From Cavia porcellus (lineage: Eukaryota > Chordata > Mammalia > Rodentia > Caviidae), in assembly GCF_034190915.1 (NCBI RefSeq), contig NW_026947493.1:42402501-42466500 (forward strand): 64,000 nt of DNA. The letters run 5' to 3'. A program made the position numbers and the translations under genes. The notes beneath the pieces are model-generated. The model was not told where the DNA came from and searched no databases. It saw only the letters and a list, made by a program, of their open reading frames with translations. Every line of letters starts with the position of its first letter. Position 1 is the stretch's first letter. Positions 22,000 to 34,324 of the stretch are shown here, piece by piece.

Positions 22000-22569
22000 G
22001 AGGAAGATGAACCACGGCTTCCCATGAGCCAGGCTCTATCATGGGGATGGAGAAGAGACTCAGCTAAAAGACAAACCAGGCCTTTCCACGAACTAGCTGG
22101 TATGCAGACTGGGAAACCAGAAGGGTACTCTTGCACCCCCATTAGCAACTGGCTGGTTCAGAGGACTAAGGATGAAATGTTAGCAACTGAGGTGAAAGGA
22201 ATGTCTTGATACTTGTATTATTTGATTGACTCTGCAGACCTGGAGCTGGTGGTCTGGACATCTATTTAGAGGATGGCAGTGTGCACTGTGGCAACTGTGG
22301 AGGATTCCCTTCTGTCTGGTTTTTGAAATCCAATATTTTGTTCCACTTTACTGTTTCATTTTATTCCAGGTTGGTAACCTGAGCAACCATTTTGAAGATA
22401 ACAATATGCAATATAACAACCATTGTTAAATTTCTTATCATCTTGTTTTGAAAACCTATATAGCTATTATTTTGTTGTTGTTGTCACTTTGCTTTGGCTA
22501 TTGTTGTTTAGGTTTGTTTGTTTGTTGATTTTTATGTTCTTTCTTTTTTCTCTTTAATATAAAATTATA
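22000..22569 (+). mobile_element. L1 3'UTR insertion of the C-rich class, with 10-bp TSD
   Basis: 'aatacttagg' at 21,990-21,999 and 22,570-22,579 flanks it, and the host ORF2 sequence resumes exactly after it. Its first about 150 bp are GC-richer and match the 6.4-kb and 33.5-kb copies. It then runs into the AT-rich repeated part ('gcaatataacaaccattgtt') and ends 'ctctttaatataaaatta'. Confidence 0.8.
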
Positions 22570-24190
22570 AATACTTAGGAATTAACCTATCTAAAGAAAA
22601 TTAAAGATCTTTACAATGAAAACTACACTACTCTGGAAAAGGAGATTAAAGAAGATATCTGAAAAAAGTGATTGAAGAGAACATAAGAAAATAAAAAGAT
22701 ATACTCTGTTCCAGTATAGGTAAAAACAATATAGCTAAAATGACTATACTTCCAATACTGACATACAGATTTAACACAATTTCAAGTAAAATACCAATAG
22801 CACTTCTCACAGAACCAGAAAATAATCCTAAAATTCATATGGAACAAGAAGAGACCCAGAATAGCAAAATTATGTCTGGGTTAATAAGTACAAAGCAAAA
22901 GGCAACACAACCCCAGGCTTCAAGTGATACTACAGAGCCACAGTGATTTAAAAAAAAAAAAAAAAACAATGGCATAACCGAAAAGGACAGGTGGATCAGT
23001 GGCACAAAACAGAGGATGTAGAAGCAACTCCAGGCACAGTCACCCACCTGATTTTTGACAAAGGGAACAAAAATTTATGCAAGAGGAAAGATAACCTCTT
23101 TAACAAATGGTTCTGGGAAAATTAGCTATCCTGGTGCAGAAGATTGAATCTAGACCCATGTTTATAACTAGGTACTAAAGTAAAATAAAAATGAATCAGT
23201 GGCCCAAATGTTAAGACAGAGACACATAATCTGTTGGAATACAAAACAGCTAAAACTCTCAAAGACATAAGCATAACAAGAACTTTGAACTGAACTCCAA
23301 TTCCACAAGACATAATATCAAGAATCCACAAGTGGAATCATATCAAATTAAAGTCTGCATTTAACAATTAACAGAAAGAAGAAACAACCTTCAGAATGGA
23401 AAAACAAAACAAAACAAAACAAAAAAACATTTGCCAGGTATTCCTTAGACACTGGATTACTACATTTAAAATATATAAAGAACTAAAAAAAAGTAGACCA
23501 GACTCCTACAAATGAAAGAACCAGTTAAAAATGGGCAACTTAAAGGATCAGAAATACCTCAGAAAAAGAAATATAAATGGCCAATAAATACATGAAAAAA
23601 TGTTCAACAACTCTGGTCATTAGAGAAATGAAAATTAAAACAATATTGAGGTTCTTACTCCAGAAAAATGGCTATTATTAAGAAGTCAAAAATAACAAAC
23701 ACTGGTGAGGTTATGGAGAAAAAGCACCTTATACATATTGGTGAAAATATAAACTAGTACAACCATTATGGAAATAAATATAGAGATTCCTCAAAAAACT
23801 AAAACTAGAAATTCTGTTCAACCCATCTATTCCCCTTCTAAGTATCTTTCTGAAAGAGTTAAACAGATCATATCACAATGATCCTTGAATATCCATGCAA
23901 CACAATTAACAATAGTTAAATCTTGAAAGCAACCTATGTGTATATTAATAAATGAATGGATTACAAAAATGTGATATTTGTGCACAATGGAGTGCTACTC
24001 TGCTGTAAAGATGATTAAGTTTGACTCATTTATAAGAAATATATGTGCATAACATAATATTGAGTAAAATAAATGAAAGGGAGTGGAAGGAGATGAAAAT
24101 ATTAATTAAGATGTGTTATGTACACGTACCAGCTCCTCATGAGGAATGAGATCATTATGTTCTACAAATGCATACTGACAAGAAAATCAG

Positions 24191-25146
24191 AAATTGTTCA
24201 GAAATTTGGGGACTCAAGTGGCAGAGGCCAGAGGCTTCTTATTAACCTCTAACAGTAAAACACAAACTTAGGAAATGCATTTTTAGGGCAAAGGGAAATT
24301 CAAACGCACTCTTACTGCAAGTATGAAATCAAAGTACAAACAAGAAAACCTCTGAATGGGTTAAATAAATTAATTTGGCCAAAAGTGCTTGAGGAAAAGA
24401 CACTAAAAGCATGGCTCTTCCATGAAAGACTGTTGGACTGAGGGAGCCTGCATTAAACTATAAATGAAGCTATATAATATAAATATAGATTATCATGTGG
24501 TTGAAGTATCCATTTAAAGTCATTCAAATCATACTTAATTCTGAGGCCACGGTGCTTAGTGAACTTATCATCATCTATGTGTCACATTAACACATGAAGT
24601 AAAACCATTGAGAAGCTGAGGGCTCCCAGAGATAATAAAAATAAAAGGAGAAGTTACAGACCAGCAATTAGGTTTTCTTAGAATAGTTAAAAGACTTAGT
24701 TTGGAATTAGCCTTGGCTGCGCTGGCTGCTTGGCTGTTTTCCACACCATGGACTACTTTCAAGTGCTGCTCTCAGCAGGGTGAGCACTGCATGAGTTACA
24801 AATCAGGCCTGGTGTTGTTGATCTATTCCTGCTTGCCGTATTGATCGCCTATGCTTCAACCAGGCCAGTTTTCATGAATGTAAATCATTCTATCTTGTTA
24901 TCCACTGAAACCCTTCGAAAGCTCCTCATGTTCTTTGAGATTAGAATTTAATTTCCCTTAACATGGTATGCAGTGTTCTTCAAGCTAGAACTCCTGTTTC
25001 ACTTCATAGTATCATTTTTTACTATGCTTACTTTATTATGTTTTATGCTTTTGGAACATGAAAGTATTTTGATTTATTGCTTAGCAGATGCTTCTCTTCA
25101 GTTGCACTTCCCTGAAATACTTTTTCCTTTTTTTTTTTGGTCTCAC
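24191..25146. other. Unassigned DNA
   Basis: No recognised gene or repeat family. Confidence 0.4.
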
Positions 25147-25158
25147 ATTTAATGCAAG

Positions 25159-25266
25159 AGGACCAGGGGTTTAGCTCAGTGACATAAGCACCTGACTGGC
25201 TTGAGGTCATGCGTGAAGTCATGAGTTTGATCCCCAGGACCACACACACACGCAAAAAGGACTAAG
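25159..25266 (+). mobile_element. ID-type SINE
   Basis: The ID body 'ggggtttagctcagtgacat' contains an internal partial duplication ('ttgaggtcatgcgtgaagtc') and a short CA-rich tail. It is flanked by 'atttaatgcaag' (25,147-25,158) and 'atttagtgcaag' (25,267-25,278), one mismatch. Confidence 0.85.
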
Positions 25267-25391
25267 ATTTAGTGCAAGTTCCTTCTCAGAGAACTCTGTG
25301 CAGACTACTAAAATTATTAGATGTTACTTAATCCACTTCAAGACCTTAACTATCACTAAGATTATTTTTTTACTTTGAAATAATATATTGA

Positions 25392-25477
25392 TTTTTTTTT
25401 TTTTTTTGGTACCGGGAATCGAACTCCTTGCGCACTTGCAAGACGGGTGCTTATGGCGCTGAGCTAAGTCCCCAGCG
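25392..25477 (-). mobile_element. ID-type SINE
   Basis: Poly-T then 'ggtaccgggaatcgaactcc' to 'gctgagctaagtccccagc': an antisense ID body. Confidence 0.88.
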
Positions 25478-26839
25478 GATGTTATCTTATTGTTAAGAGC
25501 TTTATAGATATTCAATAAGTATTTCTTAGGTAAATGTTTCTGAAATACAGAACCAGTGGCCAGAGAGAACAGATGAAGCTCTTCCTAGAGAGTAATGTAT
25601 ATGGAGGTTTAAGTCTCTTGAGCAAGTGGTAACTCATCAAATTGTTGCTGAAATAACAGAATCTGACTCTAATTTCCAGTCCATATTCCTGAGCCTTGAA
25701 GGAGTGCTTCTATCACGCCAATGGCTTACAGCTTCCAGATCCTCTTATTTCTTGCCTGATCAACTAAAATTATGATGGTAAAAATAACTTTTCTTTGCCA
25801 GCATATTAAAGAAAAGACCCAAATTCTGACCTTTGACCATAGCTCGCCAAAATTTCTGTCCTGGTGACCAAAAGATGGGGCAATAGTTCCTGTGGTGGAG
25901 GGAGCTGGTTATGTGATACTTGTGATGATTGTGCAATCATGGGTAAGGCCTTAATGTCCCTGATCCACACAACCGTCCCATACAGAATGCATTTTTGGAT
26001 TAAGATTTGAAATAACAAACATTTGTTAGGGAACTTTTTATCAAATGTCAAGGTTATTGGAAATTTATGGTTCTATAATGGCCAGTGGTTTCCTGACCCA
26101 GGAACACTTACTTTATTTGTAACTTTCTTGTAACTTTCATTGTTTCTTCTTTGTAACTGCCTCAGATACTCACCATACCTTTATAGCTCCCAGGCCAAAG
26201 TGGATTGGTTTATGAATAGAAACATGAACCCAGCTGCATCAGTCATAAAACTCAATTCCAAATTATACTTGATTGCTGGAGAGATTGTCCCCTGACCAAG
26301 ACTGGCAAATGAAACTCAACATTTTTGGTCTTGGTAAAAGAAAGGCTGGAACTAATAAGATATAAGTCTTGCTTCTTTTGGAGAAATCTAGGTATCTGTG
26401 ATAGAAAACATAAGCAGCAAGCAAAAAAGAAAGAACTGTACATAGATGATTACACATTACCCTCAGAAGAAATGTAATTTAGGTAGATACCTAAATGAAA
26501 TGATATATTATTTTGTATCATGAACTTTCAGGATAATTATAATACAGAAGCACAATCTGATACCACAGAATATTATGGCCCATTGTTCTTGTAGATAAGA
26601 AAACAATCAGAAAAGGAAAGTGACACCAAGATATTGAATGTCTTGTGGGAGGCTCTAGGATTAAGTTTCGGATCATATCAGCAAATCTGATTCTAAATCT
26701 TTTGGCTTGTTAAGTGCAGAAAGCAAAAGATTCATGGCTACATTGGTGGTAGAACTGTTGATTCATTTATCAAATATTGATAGCAATGTAGATGTAATTT
26801 TTACATAGAATGCATGATATAAAAAATGAGCAAAATTAT
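25478..26839. other. Unassigned DNA
   Basis: No gene supported. Near 26,840-26,892 'gagccactgcgtttgggaaa' resembles the 3' end of an MLT1-type LTR. Confidence 0.35.
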
Positions 26840-26939
26840 TTTGAGCCACTGCGTTTGGGAAACTTCATTACATAATCATAGAGAAACTGAGTAGTTTCCA
26901 CTTGCAATTGTTTAATGAAAAGCATTTACTCTTCCTTTC

Positions 26940-27270
26940 AAGGAAATTGTTAAACAAAATTTGAACCTGGCTGACCTTTTGACTTCTGGTGAAGTGATAG
27001 TACGGCTTGGATTCTGAGCCTCAGCCCCCAGGGTGCTTCTGCTGAGAAGTCCTGGAGCCTGAAAACATGAGTCATCTCTGCTGACTCCACGCTGACCAGA
27101 GATGTAAGAGCAAGCCCAGCTGAGATTAGCTAATCCCAGCCCAGTGCAGAAAAACCTGCCCTGTCGGATCCATACTAAATTGCCAACCTGCAAAATTATG
27201 AACTAGAGATGTTTTAAATTGTAAGTTTTGAAGTAGTTTGTTTTATAGCCATAGTTCCCAGGTACACCAG
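26940..27270 (+). mobile_element. MLT1-like LTR relic (ERVL-MaLR)
   Basis: A GC-richer block with 'gcccagctgagattagctaa' and 'aatcccagcccagtgcag' is followed by 'taagttttgaagtagtttgt' and 'tatagccatag'. This is the usual ending order of MLT1-class LTRs. No partner LTR or internal region is seen. Confidence 0.5.
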
Positions 27271-27274
27271 CCTT

Positions 27275-28990
27275 CTATTTTATTTACTGCCAACTGAAAA
27301 CAAAATTGGAATCTATCCATTAACTTGTTCAGTTTTGAAGAGTTTACTTTCTTTTTTTCTTTATAATTTTGAAGATGAAACTAATAAACTAATTTTTGGT
27401 ATTTCTCTAACAGAATATAGTGAAAACACACAATATTTCTATGACATTACTTCCCAAATTTCACATCTTGAAACAATGATAAGAAAATATCAGACAATCT
27501 AAATTGAAAGACATTCTTTAAAAGTGTCAGAGTTACAAAAAGGCCAAGAAACACCAAGAACCAGTACAGCTGGAAGGAGGTTAAAGAGCTGTGACAACAA
27601 AATGCAACATGTGATTCTTGACTGGATCTTTCTCCTATAGAGAATGCTATTAGGACACTAGACAAAATTTAGGTACAGTGCGTGGAGATGGTGGAAGTGC
27701 AGTCAATGTTACTATATCAATTTTGGTAGTTGTATTGTGTTTATAAGAACTAAGTATTAAAATATTTGATGGCTTTGTTGCATAATATAGACAGTCTGTT
27801 AACAGTTCAGTGAATAAAAGTTTAAAAAGAAAAACATTACGGAAAAGAATATTATCAGTAGGGTAGCTCTAGTCCCATAAGATGATAGCACTGAGCCACA
27901 TTCCCAGCCCCCCTCCAATTTTTTTTTTTGCTCCTCAGGCTTACTGTCCAAAAAAGCTGCCTGGAAGCATATTTCTATCATGCTTTTCTTCATTATGTTA
28001 AATAAGAAAAGTCTATGTTGGTCATATCAAACCAAAGCACTCAACCAATTTCTTTAACTTGGACCAAACAGCGAAATTCCTGTATGTCAGCAATATGTTA
28101 CCATGTATAGTGTTTCACCTCTTTCTCTCTCTTCTGGCCACCAAGTTATTAATATGGTTATTAACAAACTGTTGATTTGCATGTGACACCCCAAATATAA
28201 TCCTCCTTGCTGTCATTTACTGTGCTTTTTAAACTAGCCTATGTATTACCATATAATGTGGTATGATTTGATAGCCCACCAGTTTTATTTGACAAAATAT
28301 GCATTATTCTTGTATTATTCATAATCAAAGCCTTACCCTATCCACAGTTTTGTTAAATATGTGGTATTGAGTTTTAGGGGAAAAATGGAAAGTTTTTCTA
28401 TGTAAGAAGTGATAAAAATTATACTAAAAACCAAGTATGTTTAATGAATTTTGCACAGTGAAATCCAAAAGATTTTGTAATGGAAAGAAGTAAACTATGG
28501 AAACATATGAATTGTGCCTATATATTATAAAGCTACAGTCATTTCAGCTGTTAATACTTAGTAGCTAGCTAGATTAGTAACAAAAGAGATTGACCCATAT
28601 ATACAGGAAGTATATCTATTACTTAATATAAATATTCAGCAAATGAATAACATTAATGATTAGCAACCAAGAAAATAATTTAGACCACACACCATTGTGA
28701 ACATTAATTTTATATGATTTACTGACTTAAATATTTTGTAAAGCAAATCTAGATGAAAGTTGAATTGAAATTGTCCATTTTATGTTTGTGGAAGAGTTTC
28801 CCTAAGGTAGAAGCAACAATAATACAATAAAGGAAAAAAATCCCACAGAGTTAGCTATAATAAAAATTCAAAATTCTATATATGAGTTTAAAAGGAAAAC
28901 AAATACCCCAAATACAAGACTAAAGCATTAAATAGGGAGTTCACACAAATAATTTTTTAAAAAATTAAGACTGATAGAGAATAATAAAGA
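27275..28990. other. Mostly unassigned AT-rich DNA
   Basis: About 27,480-27,780 reads like an old dispersed repeat that I cannot name. 27,888-27,912 ('gcactgagccacattcccag') looks like the end of an antisense ID-like SINE. No gene is supported. Confidence 0.35.
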
Positions 28991-29019
28991 AACTTATATA
29001 AGAAGAAATACAAATACTG

Positions 29020-29500
29020 AAATAAATTATGGGGAAATAACTTTGCTCATAGTCAAAGAAAATAAAATCATAACCTTGAGATAATAGCCTTCTATTACAT
29101 TATAGAAGTCATCAAAAATATCAAAATGCCCCATAACAGTGAATAGTAGATATTCTGCATATATTAGTAACATGAAATATGAAGTAACGGAACACTTTTG
29201 GAAAGTAATTTGGCATGCTGACCAGAGAGCCATAAATATTAGTTTTTTTAAATCCATACTCTTACACAAAGATAATTATTACGATTGTTTGTAATAGGAA
29301 AAGAAAATGTCTGCGTTGGAATAGGAATGAAAGTAAAAACTAAATACTACAACTAATGGTTAAGGAAGTTACCGTACTGACACTTCATTTAATAGTAGGT
29401 GCATGTGAAAACAATGTTAGAAATGAGCAAAAGTAATGATATGATGTTGGAAAAAGTAGAACACAAAATCATGTACCTTGTGTAATTACACTATCTTGTC
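29020..29500 (+). mobile_element. Very old L1 (L1M/L1ME-like) 3' fragment
   Basis: 'cttttggaaagtaatttggc', 'agagagccataaatatt', and a later 'gttgga...aactaatggttaagga' stretch follow the order of ancient L1 ORF2 C-terminal sequence. It is highly decayed. Confidence 0.35.
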
Positions 29501-31689
29501 ATATAAGAACCAATATTAATAAGTAAGCTGAAGATTATGCATATTATCAGTGGATATGAGGGCTGATGCGATGAAAGATTCTTTTTATTAAAAAGTCTTT
29601 CACTTATTTTACAAATTAAAAGATAGCATATATTATCTTTATCTTTGTTTTTGCTAAGAAACAAAGAAAAGAGAAGAAGTGGGGCTATGGAAATTGTAAT
29701 CTACTGAGAAATTTTTCCTGTATAACTGATTAATAACCATTACTAAAAGTCTGTGAAATGATCATTCAAATGCTAAGTGTACACTCTGGAAAGCACAACT
29801 GGTAGACTGTAGACCACTAAAAAAAGCCAGTATCCTACTAGGAGCTGATGACAACTCTTCATAAGACTGAGGTCATGCGCCAACCTGCCCAAGGAGACTT
29901 TCCATGCAGTCATAGCTGCTGTAATCCATTACAAGGCTACACAAACACATCAAGTGTTTGCTGGTCAGGAAATCAGCATGGTAGTTAGATATTTTAGTTT
30001 ATGTTCAACAGATAGTGTGTCTGTCTTTCAAGTCTTCATAAGGTTAAATTCACAGTGTTTTTCCATCAAATAATTGCTCTTGGGAGGAAAAAAAAAAACA
30101 GTAGTCTCACCATCCAGTGTGTTCATAATGTAGGAATTGATAAAAGTTAAGATCCATCACCCACCTCTTTAAGATCATTTTGAATGTTCGCATTGAATTT
30201 GTGCTAGTAGTACTTTAGGTCAAGAAAAAACTTGGGTGGTATCATTTTTTCTGTAGTTTTGCCACTTCTCTCACTCCTCTAGGCAGAGGGTGTATACAGT
30301 GAATTAGCACAGTAGGAGGTAATCTTCCATTTAGCTTTATAATTCTATCAGCAAAATGCCAGCAGAGAAAGAATATCATGTTCTCTTTGAATTGTTTTTG
30401 CAACCTGAGATTGAAGTTCAGATTTCTTGACACACCCCTGGGTATTGAATCTGAATTAGCTATTGTGCCCAATTTCCTCCACCTAGCCCCTAAGACAAGT
30501 ACAAACAAGCCAGCAATGGTTACCCATGGCACTAGAGATCCTATCAGGGAAAGCCCAGAGCAGTACAAGGTTCTGGTATCCATTGTGAAGGACTTAAGGG
30601 AAAGTCAGGTTGGCCTAAATTGGAAACTATTGGACATACTTAATATCTTCCAGTTTAATTTAGATCTTCCAGGTACAGCTTCAAACACATCAAGGAAAGG
30701 TGTTTTTTTGTTTTTTGTTTTTTTTTTTAATAGTGGTTACAGAAGCAGTTCTTTCGTATTTTTTTTTTCCTTGTTTTTTCTCCTTCCTTCCTTTTTTACT
30801 CTAGGAGCAATGGGGAAGTTAGTGGAAGGCAGGATGTTTACCAGGTTGTATGCATCCTGTTCAGGTTGCCACCCATTCTTACTGGGAAAATTGTTTCTTA
30901 TGATAGGTCTGAGATTGGTCATCAAAGACTGATTCATGAAAAAAGTTCTAGACCTTCCTGCAGCTGCCCCTTCCCCAGAATACTTTTAAAACCCTCAATA
31001 ATGTTTTATGTCCTGTGCTATGTTCACAATAAATAATGATTTGACTAATAGAGGAATTTCATCATTTTGTAATTTCTGAGGTCATGTTTTTGTATCAACT
31101 ACAATTATCCACAAAATGCCCTATCGAACTGTTATAAAGACTAACCATGAAAGGAGAGAAGGTAGAATTTTTCTTACTCTCATACATAATTCAAGACTTC
31201 CCTCCTCTTAATGAAGTTTTAGAGCAGAAATTTGAGAGTGACTTATAAATCACTTATGAAATTTAATTCTGTTCAAGTATCATTAAAATAAGCATAATAC
31301 ATATTAATAACAAATTGTCATCAATAACAACGAATGTTATCAGGCAGACTATACTATATTGTGGTTAGGATATGAATGAGAATCGGACCTGACTTAGAAA
31401 CCTAAACTACTAATTGTCAAGACCAGGATACTAATGACACTTGAAAAGTTATTATTACTGGTGGGCAGTATTTTTTATATAATAGGCAGCAGGAATGGGG
31501 AGAAATGGTGAAATCCTGAATCTATGTAGAAATTAAAATCTATAAAGTGTAGAGATTGGTTTAAAGTGCCAAAAAAGAATAAATCTTACTTTCTGGTGTT
31601 CTATTAGTCCTTAGTGTCATTATTAAAAAAGTAAACCAATATTAAAATGAGGAAAGGTTTTTTTGGCATATGATTTCTAAAGTTTAGTT
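29501..31689. other. Unassigned DNA including an open frame of 184 codons judged non-coding
   Basis: The frame at 30,378-30,932 (plus) contains no recognisable domain and runs through a T-rich tract encoding a run of F residues. A 113-codon frame overlaps it antisense. Neither has the signature of a known gene. About 30,240-30,680 is slightly less AT-rich and could be an unrecognised relic. Confidence 0.35.
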
Positions 31690-31912
31690 TTTCACGTGGT
31701 GGAAGAGGCCTGTTCACTTAATGGTGTCCAGGAAGCAAGCAGAAAGGAAAGGGCTAGAATTCCAATACCCTTCTCCAAAGGAATACCTCCAGTGACCTAA
31801 CTTACTTGCAAAAGTCACCTGATAAAGGTTCCTCCAACTCCTGAAAGTGCCACAGGATTATACCTTGCATTTAACACATAGGCTGTTGGAGGACACTTAA
31901 ATAAACCATACT
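31690..31912 (-). mobile_element. Antisense MaLR/MLT1-like LTR fragment
   Basis: 'cacgtggtggaagaggcc', 'cctccagtgacctaacttac' and '...cctccaactcctgaaagtgc' follow the antisense order of a MaLR LTR 3' half. Confidence 0.45.
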
Positions 31913-32439
31913 AGAACATGTCAAAAGACTGATGTGTTACTTTGCTACTTTTGTGGTAGATATTGTATATTAACCCAGGCCATCTGTAACATGATAATTT
32001 TGTCCAAAAGAGTAATACATGTGGCTAACTCTATGCAGGATTTTTGGATAAGATCCCTTTAGGTTTCTTACTGATTTTGTAGCTCATTTTCCTACAGGGA
32101 CAGCCATCAGCATACTTTCAGAGGATTCACACTTTCTATGAGCTTTGGACACCTACTTGAAAAATCTAAATCCTTCATGTTTCTCTTTAGCATGCAATAA
32201 TAGGTTTTCTTTAATAAAATTGTTACTTAAATTTTCTTTGTTAAAAATCTATATTTCTATGTCAAGAAGGAAATTTTAGTGTGTTTAAAGTCTATATAAA
32301 GTTAAAGGGAGAGAATAGGTATAAAAAATAAAAAGAATGGAAAGAAACAAATAGAACATATAAAATATTTTATTAAGACAGTTTAAACATCTAGGTCAGT
32401 TATCACAGTTTTTGATTTACAGTAAGTCAAATTATTTTA
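31913..32439. other. Unassigned AT-rich DNA
   Basis: No gene or repeat recognised. Confidence 0.35.
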
Positions 32440-32632
32440 TATGTGTTATACTAGGGATTGAACCCAGAAACAATCTTTCACTGAGCAATACACTTAGTGA
32501 TTTTTTGTTTTTTTTTTTCCTTTGAGGTAGAATCTTGATAAGTTGCGTAGGTGATATTCAACTAAAAACCCATATACCTCATCCTGTTTCAGTGCTAGGA
32601 TTACATATGTGCACCACCATGCCTGGCTCAAC
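32440..32632 (-). mobile_element. Dimeric dID-B1-like SINE, decayed
   Basis: An antisense ID-like piece (32,445-32,495, 'ctagggattgaacccagaaa') is joined to an antisense B1 (32,500-32,632, 'gtgctaggattacatatgtg'). This arrangement resembles the B1-dID dimers of non-murid rodents. Both halves are diverged. Confidence 0.6.
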
Positions 32633-32824
32633 ATTGAAAGAAAAAGCAGGTGTTGAAACACTTGGTCTTTATAGAATTCAGAGCTCTGATAAGACTATGA
32701 AAACCATCATGCTGTGATTGTGTAGTATTTTACTAAATAAAATCAGAACTAACCAATATTCACTCAATTGTAGGATTTTTATGAATAATGATACATATTA
32801 AAAATCTGCTTGCCTTCCCCCAGG

Positions 32825-33770
32825 GACTAATTTTGTCTTTAATTAATTTTAATTTTTACATTGAGGAAGAGATTTTTTATTTTAAATAGAATAAAACCAA
32901 GGAAAATAAAATAGAATAAAGTCAATCAAACCAACCAGTGTAAGTGAATGATACAAGATTTCAAAACAATACAAAATCAACAATGGTTACTATTATGCCT
33001 CTTGTTGCCTTCAGAATATTTGTTGCAGATATCTTCAGACATAGTAAAATCAAACAGAATAGAATAGAACCAATAAAAACAAAATAATGAATATAATAAA
33101 ATACTTCAAGACAACAGTAAATCCAAAAGGGCTACCATAATATATCTTGTTATCTTTGAAATAGCTGCTCATACCATCAGATATAACAAAATCAAATAAA
33201 ACAGAACAAAACCCAATCCACAAACAATGAAAATGGTACAGGATTTCAAAACAATAAGGAATTAACAATGGCTACCGCCTTCAGAAGAAGATCCCCATAG
33301 ATGTCACATTGTGTACACTATCCTTTGAATAGATGATCAGACCACCAGCCCTAGACCCACAAGGTCAATGAAACACCAAAGCACCACAAGCATCAAATTG
33401 CACTTCACTTCAATAGCTATCATCACAGTGGGTGTTTCTCCAGCAGCCAGTCGCTTATGGGGTGAGGGGTGGGGTGGGGGTCAGGGTGGGGGACTGGCTC
33501 TGTTGTTTGCCAGCCGGCACCCTGGCTAAGGCTGGGCTCTGGCTGATCCCCCACTGGTGGCAGCCTGCACATGGTGCTGGTTCGCAGGGAGGGTTTGCTG
33601 TTTGGTGAATCCTTGTTCTCTACCCCCATAGTCGATGAATGGTACAGACTCAACGGAAAGGCTTGAGTCTGGCTGTCTCCTGCCGGGCGCCAGAGGCTCA
33701 GGCATGGCACTGGTTCACAGAGAGGGCTTGCTTCTTGGTGAATCCGAGAAAGAATCTCTTAAATATGGAA
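32825..33770 (-). mobile_element. L1 3'UTR copy of the C-rich class
   Basis: On the minus strand, a C-rich domain (33,760-33,420) is followed by a segment matching the 6.6- and 22.2-kb copies ('gcatctgtttcgagg' there; 'gatcatctattcaaagg' here). AT-rich units repeated about every 130-150 bp then run to 32,830. Two similar segments at about 33,561-33,609 and 33,697-33,746 ('ggtttgctgtttggtgaatc' / 'ggcttgcttcttggtgaatc') show a repeated unit of about 137 bp. No flanking duplication was found. Confidence 0.6.
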
Positions 33771-34065
33771 ACAATGTGTCAGTTGAAGTTTTCATATTGT
33801 TTTAATTTAACATATTTATTACTCAGGCAGTTTTCTTTCATGACAGTAAAACTATCCTAGTTTCTTTTTTGTAACAAAAATCTTTTACTATACCTATTTT
33901 TTTAACCTGTTAACATGTACCTCCAAGAGTTATGAGTTAGAATTTGTGATAGTAGTTTACTGATATCATTAATGAATTTATAAAGGTCAATAAGCAGTTA
34001 ACAATGATAACGGCTTCCCTTGCAGTGTGCTGTGATTTACCAAGTGCCTGCTTTTATTTTATTTT

Positions 34066-34144
34066 AATCAGTATCAGGGATCGAACTCACAACCGCCTGC
34101 TCGCAAGGCAGGTGCTTATGCCGCTGAGCTAAATCCCCAGCCCC
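34066..34144 (-). mobile_element. ID-type SINE
   Basis: Antisense ID body from 'gtatcagggatcgaactcac' to 'ctaaatccccagcccc'. T-rich, similar flanks of about 15 bp occur on either side. Confidence 0.88.
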
Positions 34145-34228
34145 TCTTTTTATTTTCTTTATCATTTCAAATGGCCCAACATAAACCAACCAGGTAATTA
34201 TTCTTTTTAATGTGGGAAAAAGACAGTT

Positions 34229-34310
34229 CCTGGATATAGCCCAGTGGCCTGGTGCCTGCCTGGCAAGTGTGAGGTCCTGAGTTTGATTCCCTGGGCCAAA
34301 AAAAAAAAAA
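34229..34310 (+). mobile_element. ID-type SINE, slightly shortened
   Basis: 'ggatatagcccagtggcctg' to 'gagtttgattccctggg' plus poly-A. The flanks 'agacagttcctgg' and 'agacagctcctgg' look like its duplication, one mismatch. Confidence 0.8.
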
Positions 34311-34324
34311 AGACAGCTCCTGGG

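Larger units (their letters stand above)
18380..24190 (+). mobile_element. Old L1 (L1M-type) with ORF1 and ORF2 relics, carrying two nested insertions
   Basis: ORF1-like sequence (about 18,600-19,420, for example 'gaaaactttccaaacacatg') leads to endonuclease-like sequence near 19,560 ('aatggtctcattccccagcc'). Reverse-transcriptase-region sequence lies near 21,330-21,560 ('atagatgcaaaaattctcaa', 'ttccagggtttcagcgatgg'). The ORF2 C-terminus is at about 23,520-24,060. Every frame is broken by many stops and indels. Insertions at 19,734-20,062 and 22,000-22,569 carry their own duplications and are younger. Outer limits are approximate. Confidence 0.75.

Noticed and set aside
30378..30932. 184-codon open frame on plus
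   Set aside because: No recognisable domain, passes through T-rich DNA that encodes runs of phenylalanine, and overlaps another long antisense frame. This is typical of chance frames.
33423..33860. Proline/histidine-rich frames over a GC-rich patch
   Set aside because: The patch belongs to the C-rich class of L1 3'UTR repeated elsewhere in the window.
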